NCBI RefSeq assembly: GCF_016746095.1
Contig: NZ_JAERTY010000011.1
Span: 124,001 to 188,000, forward strand
Length of the DNA: 64,000 bases
DNA from: Sphingobacterium faecale
Lineage (GTDB): Bacteria; Bacteroidota; Bacteroidia; Sphingobacteriales; Sphingobacteriaceae
Direction of reading: 5' to 3'
Shown: piece after piece, positions 41,808 through 49,566 of the stretch
How positions within the stretch are numbered: position 1 is the stretch's first letter
Layout of the letters: every line of letters starts with the position of its first letter
The notes under the pieces: model-generated
Told to the model about the DNA's origin: nothing
Databases searched by the model: none
What the model saw: only the letters and a program-made list of their open reading frames with translations
Made by a program: the position numbers and the translations under genes

Positions 41808-43913
41808 TTAATAAAATCTAATGCGATTGTCATCTATCTTAGCATTGTCTTGTAATGCTTTAAAGATAGAACCCCAAGAACGTTGTTGCTTAGAAGTCAA
41901 CATTTGTTTTTGTTGATTTTTACGCTCTGTATCTACCATTTCCTTAGGGTTTACAAAACTATCCACCTGGACTACATATATGCCTTGTGTTCCTTCAATT
42001 GCCTTGGAAGGTTTGTTTGGTTGTAATCCAAATACTGTACCAATGACCGTGCTTTCTAAAGACACACCAGGTATTACAGGGTTGGCCAAGACAATGTTTT
42101 CGACAGCTATTGCCGCTTTACCCGCTTTTTGTGCAACCTGGTCTATAGATGTAGCTCCGTTAAGCGCATTGTTCATCTTTTCTTTCAACATGCGGGCTTT
42201 TACAAGGTTTTTTACACCTAATTCGATATCTCCTTTTATAGCGTTTAACGGTTGTATGCCTTTAGGATTTATACTGGTTACCTTTGCTACAATAAAACTG
42301 TTTTCGGTTTCATATATCTTATCAGATACATCGCCATTCTTTGCGTCAAATACCCATCGTATTAACTCTCTTGAAGCTTCAGCACCATTAAGGGAGTTGT
42401 CCATAGGTTGAACACGTGTCGCTTTTTGGAGATTTAGATTTTCTTTTTTTGCTGTTTCCGCAAAATTAGCTCCGTTGGCTGCTGTGAAGAATGAATTCGC
42501 TTTATTGTAGACGGCATCTGTCGTTTCTTTTCCTGCAGTGATTACTTTGTCTAAAATTGCTGCTTTTACGATCTTAGAGTTTCCGATCTGCTTTTCGATT
42601 TTTAGAATGTGGACTCCGAATTGAGATTCAACAACAACAACATCTCCAGTTTTGCCATTGAATGCCGCTTCTTCAAATGGGCCGACCATCTGTCCCCTTG
42701 TAAAGGTTCCTAAATCACCGCCATTGGCCTTACTTCCTGGGTCTTGACTGAACTCAACAGCTAAAGAAGAGAAGCTCTCACCTTTTGCTAATAAACCTTT
42801 GATAGAATCTGCTTTTGCTTTAGCCTTTGCTACACCACCTTCTGCAGCAGCATTGAGTAATATATGGCTTGCTTTAACAGAATCAGGACTGAATTTAGAG
42901 TCAATGATTTTCGCTATTTCATAAGCTCCATTAGCCAAGAACGGACCTACTGTAATTCCTTTAGCAGCATTAAAGATAACTGAATCCAACGCAGGACTCA
43001 CCTGACCTTTTCTGTAATATGTTACTGGATATTTGTTGTCAGAGCTACTCACCACGAACAATGAATCATTTGTGGAAGCCACTAGCTCTTCTTTTAATGT
43101 CTGTATAGCTGCCAATGTAGCAGAAGAGTCTTTTGCTGTTGGACTGGCATCAAATAAGACGTATTCGATGGAGCGTGTCTCTTCTTGGTTTTTGAACGCA
43201 TTTTTATGCTTGTCGTAATATGCTGCATAATCAGCATCAGTTAATTTGATATCAGCTTCATTGACAGTAGAGTAATCCAATAATACATACTTGAAGTTCG
43301 CCAGTTTGTTTTTAGCTGTATACTCGTCTTGTGCTTCTAAAGCCGTAACATATATCGAGTTGCTCAATAGATTGGAGTATTTTTCTGTTAATCTTTGAGT
43401 ACGGATGTTTTCTAACAACAACTCCCATTGTTGAGCAACTTGTACATTACCTCCTTTAGCTTCATTGATAACCTGCGTGAGGTAATTGCGGTCAAACTGA
43501 CCTGTCTCCGGATTGGTAAAAGTTTGCATAATCTGAGGGGAAGGATTGGGACCGGTAATAAGATCATTAAATTCTTTTTTACCTACAGACAATCCCAGTT
43601 TTTCGATCTCAGCGGCCATTAATTCTTTGGAAATAAATTGATTCCAAACCTGTTGTACGGCAAAGTTTTTTATCTGCGGTGTTTCGGCTCCACCCATTTG
43701 CTGCTGATACATTGCCGAGGTTTGCTCTACCTGGGCATTGAAGTCGTGGTAGTCCATGGAGTTGCCATTTACACTACCTATTTCATTTTGTTTTTTAGCC
43801 CAGAAAGGCGTTCCGGACTGAATGATGTCCCCTAATAAAAACGCAACAATTGCTAAACCGATTATGAATATTACTAATCCAGCACGGTTACGCAAATTAC
43901 CCATTAATCCCAT
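41808..43913 (-). CDS. PpiD/SurA-type membrane-anchored peptidyl-prolyl isomerase
   Basis: A 701-residue periplasmic folding factor tethered to the inner membrane. One N-terminal membrane helix (about 11-30, AGLVIFIIGLAIVAFLLGDI) precedes a SurA-N-like chaperone region (about 36-230). A parvulin domain follows (about 345-450: VKASHILLNA, EFSQDPGSKANGGDLGTF, MVGPFEEAAFNG and SQFGVHILKIEKQ), then a second, more degenerate helical region. The length and order match PpiD. It should assist folding of secreted proteins, including the barrels encoded nearby. It has its own terminator and lies downstream of lptC with a 144-base gap. Confidence 0.92.
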   Translation of the reverse strand: MGLMGNLRNRAGLVIFIIGLAIVAFLLGDIIQSGTPFWAKKQNEIGSVNGNSMDYHDFNAQVEQTSAMYQQQMGGAETPQIKNFAVQQVWNQFISKELMAAEIEKLGLSVGKKEFNDLITGPNPSPQIMQTFTNPETGQFDRNYLTQVINEAKGGNVQVAQQWELLLENIRTQRLTEKYSNLLSNSIYVTALEAQDEYTAKNKLANFKYVLLDYSTVNEADIKLTDADYAAYYDKHKNAFKNQEETRSIEYVLFDASPTAKDSSATLAAIQTLKEELVASTNDSLFVVSSSDNKYPVTYYRKGQVSPALDSVIFNAAKGITVGPFLANGAYEIAKIIDSKFSPDSVKASHILLNAAAEGGVAKAKAKADSIKGLLAKGESFSSLAVEFSQDPGSKANGGDLGTFTRGQMVGPFEEAAFNGKTGDVVVVESQFGVHILKIEKQIGNSKIVKAAILDKVITAGKETTDAVYNKANSFFTAANGANFAETAKKENLNLQKATRVQPMDNSLNGAEASRELIRWVFDAKNGDVSDKIYETENSFIVAKVTSINPKGIQPLNAIKGDIELGVKNLVKARMLKEKMNNALNGATSIDQVAQKAGKAAIAVENIVLANPVIPGVSLESTVIGTVFGLQPNKPSKAIEGTQGIYVVQVDSFVNPKEMVDTERKNQQKQMLTSKQQRSWGSIFKALQDNAKIDDNRIRFY

Positions 43914-44057
43914 ATTCTCGTATTGTATTTATGTGTTCTTTAGTTATTTAATTGAGTTTTGTTAAAACAAGGCGCAAGATACAACTTTTATAAAAAAAAA
44001 GCGTAAATTTTTATAATGTTAATAAAACTTATTTGAAGTACTATTGTTGTAGCCAAA

Positions 44058-44681
44058 TTAATTGCCAAACGAAGGCAGTTGACTATTACCTGATGATATG
44101 TAAAAACCAGTCATGTTTTGGCCGTTTATATTTTTAAATTCTGTATCGGAGGTGAAAGAAGTAGCCTGTAGATTACCTCTAGCATCTTTGAACTCAAAAG
44201 AAATAGGTACCTCGTTATAATAGATTTTGTTTTTTTCATCGTAATATAATTCTTCGGTTTTAATGACAGAACCATCGGACATATTTATTACAACATTCTT
44301 CTTGAATTCGGTAATTCCGTCCAAAACCCGTTGTTTACCATAGTCGGATCGGATACGTTGGCTTTCTTTTCCTTCGGCATCATAAAATATAATTTGAAGT
44401 CCTTTTTGGAATTCATAATTACTGTTCTTATTGCCTGTGGTGTCGTGATATACACGCATTTCGGGGCCCGTTAGTTGCGCCTTTACAATAGCAGAATCAC
44501 TGACGATGATTTTTACATCTTTTGAGATATCTACTGCCTCTTCCTGTTGAATGTTTTCGATTTTATTTACCTCACGTAGATCATTCTCACAGCTACTAAG
44601 CAAGAAAACCCCTATCGCGATAAAAAACAATAGGGGAATGTCGTAAAATATTTTTGTGACGCATGTCATTATGCTAGTCAT
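44058..44681 (-). CDS. lptC: LptC-type LPS export lipoprotein
   Basis: A 207-residue protein with a hydrophobic N-terminus ending in a lipobox-like LLSSC (about residue 30), so it may be lipid-anchored rather than helix-anchored as in Proteobacteria. The rest fits the LptC beta-jelly-roll: VKIIVSDSAIVKAQLTGPEM, QRIRSDYGKQRVLDGITEF, VVINMSDGSVIKTEELYYDE and LQATSFTSDTEFK. LptC passes lipopolysaccharide from the LptBFG transporter to LptA. The start overlaps the preceding barrel gene by 8 bases, so the two are translationally coupled. An alternative ATG lies four codons in. Confidence 0.9.
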   Translation of the reverse strand: MTSIMTCVTKIFYDIPLLFFIAIGVFLLSSCENDLREVNKIENIQQEEAVDISKDVKIIVSDSAIVKAQLTGPEMRVYHDTTGNKNSNYEFQKGLQIIFYDAEGKESQRIRSDYGKQRVLDGITEFKKNVVINMSDGSVIKTEELYYDEKNKIYYNEVPISFEFKDARGNLQATSFTSDTEFKNINGQNMTGFYISSGNSQLPSFGN

Positions 44682-46002
44682 AACTTCTTCTTCTGAACCA
44701 AGTATCGTTTAATGTGAAGCCTAGATTCAAGTTGATATAACGTTCACGTATCAAATTGTTAGACAGGGAACCTCTTTGCCCAAACTCTGCCGAAATATTT
44801 ATACGGGAAAAGGTAAGACCAAAGTTAGTCTCGGGCAGTGGTAGGCCAAGACCTACGGTAACCGCCATGTCGTCTATATTTTTATTATTATACTGGAGAG
44901 GGGTTTGATCATACCGGAAACCTAATCTGTAATCGACAATATTCCAATACTTAACTGACGTTGGGTCTGGTTTTATCTGTCCGCCTACAGCAAAGCCATA
45001 GTTTTTTCCGAGTTTGGGTTCGTTTGCACGTGTCTGAAAATTGCTCCAGTCAGCATACTTGACGTCAGCACCGACCATCCAATTATAACCTTTGGAAAGG
45101 GTAAAGCCAAGGGTGTGTTTTAAAGGAAGGTTCACTTTGCGCGATAGCCCTGCTACGCTGGAGACAGTATCCAACGGTATATTTTGGTAGTCCGGATCCG
45201 ATGAAGCTTCTGTTCTTTTAATGGAGGAAGTGGTTTTACTCGTTATCGTGTTATTAAGTGATCCCATGTATCCAACAGTCAGGTTCAATTTTCTGCTTAT
45301 TGCTTTCGAATATTGTATACCGTAGTCTACCGTCGCTCCTCGAATGAGGCGGGTCTCATTTCTCTGCGCATTTAACATGTAGGGATCCTGAGGGAAACTG
45401 ACTAGCTTAATATCCGTTAATTCTCCAAACAAGAAACCAACATTGGCTCCTATGCTGATCCCTTTAATCGGGGAGATACCATAACCAAAGAAAGCTTTGT
45501 TAACACCTCCTTCACCTTTGGATGAAACATCATAAGTTAGATCACCTTCCTTTTTTCTACTGATCCCATTATATCCTACATCGGAATAAGGCATAAGTCC
45601 AAAGGCAAGTCCGCCAAAGCGTTGGGACAATGGAATACCTATCGCTAGGTGTGAGAATGCAAAGTCTGCTGTATTATCTTTCACTCCTGTGCGGCTTAAT
45701 TCGGTCGCATTGCCATAAAGCCCGGCTTCTAAGATAGTTCTCGAAAAAGCGGAGTAACTTGCTGGGTTCCCCATATTTAAAATAGGAAGACCGGATTGGT
45801 AACGTATTGCACTTGATATCCCTCCCATAGCGCGGGTTTGCGGGAGTAGATCCTCTCGCATCTGTCCGAGACCGAATTTGGAATAAGGAGAATGTGAGGT
45901 TGTACTCTGGGCATTCGCTTGGTTGTTTACCAGCAAAAGGCCTGTAGCAACTACGAGCTGTAAAGCCTTTTTGGCACTCAAAATATTGAATTTTTTATGC
46001 AT
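44674..46002 (-). CDS. FadL-like outer membrane beta-barrel protein coupled to lptC
   Basis: A 442-residue outer-membrane protein with a signal peptide ending NNQANAQ. It has a FadL/PorV-like beginning: SPYSKFGLGQMREDLLPQTR, AMGGISSAIRY and NMGNPASYSAFSRT. Alternating strands run through to a C-terminal INLNLGFTLNDTWF. Its stop region overlaps the lptC start by 8 bases, which suggests a linked function in the LPS/outer-membrane pathway rather than nutrient transport. I do not recognise a named protein. A -7 element (46121-46128 on the minus strand) lies 119 bases upstream. Confidence 0.8.
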   Translation of the reverse strand: MHKKFNILSAKKALQLVVATGLLLVNNQANAQSTTSHSPYSKFGLGQMREDLLPQTRAMGGISSAIRYQSGLPILNMGNPASYSAFSRTILEAGLYGNATELSRTGVKDNTADFAFSHLAIGIPLSQRFGGLAFGLMPYSDVGYNGISRKKEGDLTYDVSSKGEGGVNKAFFGYGISPIKGISIGANVGFLFGELTDIKLVSFPQDPYMLNAQRNETRLIRGATVDYGIQYSKAISRKLNLTVGYMGSLNNTITSKTTSSIKRTEASSDPDYQNIPLDTVSSVAGLSRKVNLPLKHTLGFTLSKGYNWMVGADVKYADWSNFQTRANEPKLGKNYGFAVGGQIKPDPTSVKYWNIVDYRLGFRYDQTPLQYNNKNIDDMAVTVGLGLPLPETNFGLTFSRINISAEFGQRGSLSNNLIRERYINLNLGFTLNDTWFRRRSYD

Positions 46003-46194
46003 ATATTTTTATAATCTCCGCACTTCGGACGTCTTTTTGTGTTATTTTGATGGGCCAATAACTAACTGGCATGTGTTAAATTAATCATCAAAGTGATATT
46101 CTGATGAATTTATTTCGTTACAAAACTATTTAAATTTTGGTGAATCCTTGACCTCATTTTGTTAAAAAAGGTTAAACGATTGTTTTTCAGTTTT

Positions 46195-47178
46195 TTACAT
46201 AAACTGAAAGTATATTATAGTGACCATAATAATGACATAAAGACTCTCATAGATCCATTTGTTCTTTGCAAAGGAAAAATAATAAGCCAAATATATGGCC
46301 GAAGGTGGGGCGCAAAGAAGGAAGTGATTGATGTTGATTTTTTCATTGAGATAGAAAGATCCCGCAATTAGTAATAGCATATAGAAAAGCAACTGAAAAG
46401 ATTTTCTTATATGTACGACACTTCTAAAATATTGGTCCCGAAGCACTGCTAAAAACAATAGAAGAGCAATAATGATCGGTATGACTACAAAATAGTCTTG
46501 GAAGTCTACATGTATCGTGCGGGGTAGCGGATTGGTAAATGGGGCGAATACAGTCTTAAACTCATCAAATCTATCTAACCAATAGTAGGTTACGCCAAGT
46601 AAGAAATAAACAATAGAGAAGCCTAAGATTGGCGTTATCCATTCCCGCCAGATGAAAGGTCTAAATATGATCAGCGCAATCCATAACAATAGAAACATGA
46701 CAATAAAGGGAAAGTATACCAGACTACCTATAGCGACAATCATCCCCAGGTCAAACATTAGTCCTTTTACATCCGCCTGTTTATAGATTGCAAAAAGCTT
46801 GCTCATCATCCAGATAGTGATAAAATTGCATATCAAAGTAGGGGATAAGACCAAGAAAGGCAAGAAGAGACTGACCAAGGTCATAAACAGTAATGCCGTT
46901 AAGAAATTAGGTTTACCTAAGAAGTTAAAGTGATTTACTACTTTGTTTAGTAATAAAGCCTGTAGTAGAGTCAATGTCAGTGTGAGCAGGACATTAGCTG
47001 CTGGAGTAAGTCCTGCACCGATTTCGATGCCAAATAGATTGTTGGCAGCAGGTTCTAAGAAGACCGGATGTAGATCGTGGGGGAGATGTAGAAATACCCC
47101 TAAACACAAAAAAGTACCAATCATCGATACAAATAATATGTTGATCGGTGTGAATTTTCTGTGCTGTTTTATAATCAT
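46195..47178 (-). CDS. DUF6427-family polytopic membrane protein
   Basis: A 327-residue inner-membrane protein with about eight hydrophobic segments (for example ILFVSMIGTFLCLGVFLHL, LMFDLGMIVAIGSLVYFPFIV and YFVVIPIIIALLLFLAVL). It matches a family common in Bacteroidota with no assigned function. There are no catalytic motifs. It follows the ccmD-like gene by 12 bases, so the two are probably co-transcribed. Upstream of its neighbour are the heme exporter genes, but a role in cytochrome maturation is only positional inference. Confidence 0.75.
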   Translation of the reverse strand: MIIKQHRKFTPINILFVSMIGTFLCLGVFLHLPHDLHPVFLEPAANNLFGIEIGAGLTPAANVLLTLTLTLLQALLLNKVVNHFNFLGKPNFLTALLFMTLVSLFLPFLVLSPTLICNFITIWMMSKLFAIYKQADVKGLMFDLGMIVAIGSLVYFPFIVMFLLLWIALIIFRPFIWREWITPILGFSIVYFLLGVTYYWLDRFDEFKTVFAPFTNPLPRTIHVDFQDYFVVIPIIIALLLFLAVLRDQYFRSVVHIRKSFQLLFYMLLLIAGSFYLNEKININHFLLCAPPSAIYLAYYFSFAKNKWIYESLYVIIMVTIIYFQFM

Positions 47179-47190
47179 GATTACAGAGGT

Positions 47191-47403
47191 TTATGAATTT
47201 CTCTTTTCCAATTTAGTAACTTTTCTATCAATAGTGAACAGATAAAAAAATACTCCTATCATTATAGTAAGTAGTACCAGTACGACAACCCATATTTTTC
47301 CAGAGCTGCGTAAGCCCTCAGCCATTTCGATATCGGTTGATTGTGCATAAGAAGCTAACGTCGTTAATACTGTTAGGAACGTTAATAAACTGATTTTTTT
47401 CAT
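47191..47403 (-). CDS. CcmD-family small membrane protein
   Basis: A 70-residue protein with a cleavable-looking signal (MKKISLLTFLTVLTTLASYAQ) and one membrane helix (about 37-59, IWVVVLVLLTIMIGVFFYLF), ending in the basic, charged tail RKVTKLEKRNS. Bacteroidota CcmD-like proteins have this layout and lie next to ccmC. Here it follows ccmC on the same strand after a 229-base gap containing a repeat element. CcmD releases holo-CcmE from the CcmABC heme exporter in Proteobacteria; the same role is assumed. Confidence 0.75.
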   Translation of the reverse strand: MKKISLLTFLTVLTTLASYAQSTDIEMAEGLRSSGKIWVVVLVLLTIMIGVFFYLFTIDRKVTKLEKRNS

Positions 47404-47423
47404 AATGTATACAATTATTTCAT

Positions 47424-47443
47424 GATCCGCCAGCTGGTGGATC
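47424..47443. other. 20-bp near-perfect palindrome upstream of ccmD
   Basis: GATCCGCCAG/CTGGTGGATC pairs along its whole length with one G-T wobble. It sits 20 bases before the ccmD ATG on the minus strand. A T-rich stretch follows on the plus side only. It could be an operator or a hairpin in the ccmD leader. Confidence 0.4.
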
Positions 47444-47462
47444 GGTTTGTTTTTTATTTGAT

Positions 47463-47535
47463 CATATAGAAAATACTTATAGCTTTTGTACTTCGCTAAA
47501 CAGGGGTACTTCTTATGTAAATAGTTATTTTACGA
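47463..47535. repeat. Copy of the ~70-bp dispersed intergenic repeat, between ccmC and ccmD
   Basis: CATATAGAAAATACTTATAG ... TTGTACTTCGCTAAACAGGG ... TACTTCTTATGTAAATAGTT aligns over its full length with the element at 40928-41000, sharing the core CTTYGCTAAACA and flanking CATAT.GAA/TACTT words. Both copies lie upstream of minus-strand genes. Confidence 0.6.
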
Positions 47536-47632
47536 TACACCCGTTAGCGCAACTAGGTGTCTGTTTGTTGTTCAGGAACTTAAATGCTGTAAAAGTATGT
47601 TATATCGAAACGTATTCATGATCAGGCATAAA

Positions 47633-48298
47633 CTAATCAATCTGGTTTGCTTTGCTTTCCAATAATCTGACTCTGTAACGTAAAGTGCAGATCCATATGC
47701 CTGTTAGTATCCAGCCTACAACTGCCGAGTAAAAGATGGGGCGCATATTATGGTCCATATCTAAATCTCCAAAAGTAGAATTTCCACCGCTGCCAGGATG
47801 CAGAGAGTCCGTCATTTTGGGAAGGATGTACATGAGTACGATCATGATCGGAAAAGCAAATATATTGTATACAGCTGATATTTTTGCGCGTTTTTGCTCT
47901 TCCTCTAAGGTGTTGCGTAGTACAAGGTAGGCTAGGTACATCAGTGTTGCTATCGCCGATCCATTTGTTTTCGAATCACTAGGCCATGCTTCACCCCAAG
48001 TGATATTGGCCCACTGCATACCGGTCAATAGTCCCAAGAAACAAAAAATTACCCCTGTGTTTACTGCTTCTACTGCTATGATATCATGTTTAGGGTTGCC
48101 GTTGTTAAGGTACTTGACGCTATATACAACGGAGATTGTGTATAGTGTAAACATGGCAAACCACATCGGGACATGAAAATAAACATTTCTTATCGTTTCG
48201 TGGAGAAGAAATAATTTAGGCACAGGTCCCATAAACCCAGCGACAACAGAAGCACAAACTAAACATGCTGCTAATATTTTCCACCAGTTTTTTCTCAT
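47633..48298 (-). CDS. ccmC: Heme exporter protein CcmC / CcsA-type cytochrome c biogenesis protein
   Basis: A 221-residue membrane protein with six hydrophobic segments that handles heme on the periplasmic side for attachment to CcmE. The heme-binding WWD-type segment is present in the Bacteroidota form ANITWGEAWPSDSKTNGSAI, between flanking membrane histidines (YFHVPMW and later SLHPGSGG). It starts 15 bases after ccmB ends and is clearly in one operon with it. Neither ccmE nor ccmF is in this window. Confidence 0.93.
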   Translation of the reverse strand: MRKNWWKILAACLVCASVVAGFMGPVPKLFLLHETIRNVYFHVPMWFAMFTLYTISVVYSVKYLNNGNPKHDIIAVEAVNTGVIFCFLGLLTGMQWANITWGEAWPSDSKTNGSAIATLMYLAYLVLRNTLEEEQKRAKISAVYNIFAFPIMIVLMYILPKMTDSLHPGSGGNSTFGDLDMDHNMRPIFYSAVVGWILTGIWICTLRYRVRLLESKANQID

Positions 48299-48313
48299 TT
48301 TCTATGTGTTATC

Positions 48314-48973
48314 TTAATCCCTCCAAAGGTACGGAAATAACAATAAAGAAATAGTAACAGTTATGACATTAATTGCCACAAGGACTCCGATTTCATTATA
48401 GCTTTCGACTCTATCAAGTCCCTGTAGCGCATTTTGTGAAAGTGTTATTAAGACGATCAATAAAGGGATGATAATGGGAAATGCTAAAACAGCCATCATT
48501 GTGCTGTTATTGCCTGTTTTAGCACTGATTCCGGATACCATTGTAAATACAGTAGCAAAGCTTACTGCGCCGAGGAATACCGCGATGAAGTAGAACAAGG
48601 GGTCTCCAACAGGGTTCTGAAATACTAGTGAGTAAACTATATATGCGATGGCAGATAGCACTGTCATCAGTATTATATTATAAATTATTTTAGAGAGTAT
48701 TATCGACCTGGGGTTAGCAATAGCGTAATAATAGAGCTGTCTGTATTGGCTTTCCTGAACGAAAGATCGGCTTATTGCATTTATAGATGCGAAGAGAAGT
48801 ATTATCCAGAACAAAGCGTTCCAGATTAAGGTATCTACCGATTTAAATGCTTGATAGCAAACAAAAACAGTAGATACCACATATAGAAGAATACCGTTTA
48901 CGGCATGTTTAGAACGCCACTCTAAAGTAAGATCTTTATTGACTAAAGTTGTTATCTGCTGCAAAAGACTCAT
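48314..48973 (-). CDS. ccmB: Heme exporter protein CcmB
   Basis: A 219-residue permease with six membrane segments, the membrane partner of CcmA and CcmC in cytochrome c maturation. The N-terminus fits: LVNKDLTLEWRSKHAVNGILLY. The start is the ATG at 48973 (MSLLQQITTLVNKD); an upstream TTG three codons earlier is unlikely. An exact -7 element (48980-48987) ends only six bases upstream, so the message may be nearly leaderless. No ccmA ATPase gene is adjacent. Confidence 0.93.
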   Translation of the reverse strand: MSLLQQITTLVNKDLTLEWRSKHAVNGILLYVVSTVFVCYQAFKSVDTLIWNALFWIILLFASINAISRSFVQESQYRQLYYYAIANPRSIILSKIIYNIILMTVLSAIAYIVYSLVFQNPVGDPLFYFIAVFLGAVSFATVFTMVSGISAKTGNNSTMMAVLAFPIIIPLLIVLITLSQNALQGLDRVESYNEIGVLVAINVITVTISLLLFPYLWRD

Positions 48974-48979
48974 GTACCA

Positions 48980-48987
48980 CAAAGATA
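48980..48987 (-). promoter_or_regulatory. -7 element next to the ccmB start codon
   Basis: Minus-strand TATCTTTG matches TAnnTTTG and ends six bases before the ATG. There is no clear TTG at -33. Confidence 0.35.
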
Positions 48988-49022
48988 CACAATTTGGAGT
49001 CTTCAGTATTTACTTTTGAAAA

Positions 49023-49397
49023 TTAAGCCTTTGATATTTCAGATTTTGCTTTTTCAGCGAGTTCTTCAGTTTTATGGGCTATTTTGTCTGTCGCGTCTGA
49101 CGCTTTTCCGGCCCAGTCCGATGTTTTTTCGGATACTTTGTTTAACACATCCCTTCCTGCATCTTTTGCTTTTGACTTCCACTCACGTAGGTCTTCTTTC
49201 GCTTCTTTTGCAAGGCGGGAAGCTCTCTTAGCCTCTCTCTTTGAAAGATCTTTAAGTGATTTTGTTAAATCTTTAATACCGTCATTGGCTTTGTCTAATG
49301 TTTTCTTTCCGTCCTCTGTACCCAATAAGTAATAAGCAGCAGTTCCGACTGCCAATCCTAACAATGCAAATGCAACTAGTCCATTCCTATTTTTCAT
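49023..49397 (-). CDS. YtxH-domain small membrane protein
   Basis: A 124-residue protein with one N-terminal membrane helix containing the YtxH pattern (LVAFALLGLAVGTAAYYLLG, then TEDGKKTLDKA). A Lys/Ala/Glu-rich amphipathic helical tail follows, with recurrent K-E-A-K units. Such proteins are often stress-induced in other bacteria, and the helical tail may bind membrane or DNA. Nothing indicates a specific function. It is a single gene between the ABC transporter and ccmB on the same strand. Confidence 0.85.
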   Translation of the reverse strand: MKNRNGLVAFALLGLAVGTAAYYLLGTEDGKKTLDKANDGIKDLTKSLKDLSKREAKRASRLAKEAKEDLREWKSKAKDAGRDVLNKVSEKTSDWAGKASDATDKIAHKTEELAEKAKSEISKA

Positions 49398-49566
49398 CTT
49401 TATAAAATTATGTGTGATTATTTGATTTCAACCGTTTGAATGAGCTCATTTCAACAGGTGTGTTTTCTCGTTCATTTTATAATCAATAAACAACCATCGT
49501 TCCAAAAAGTTTTCTGGGTAAATGGATTAACAAATTTTAACCCCAAACAATGCGAAGCCCTTAACG

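Noticed and set aside
41980..42411. A 143-codon plus-strand frame within the PpiD-type gene
   Set aside because: It is a shadow frame of a well-supported gene.
46159..46371. A 70-codon plus-strand frame
   Set aside because: It overlaps the end of the DUF6427 gene and has no recognisable features.
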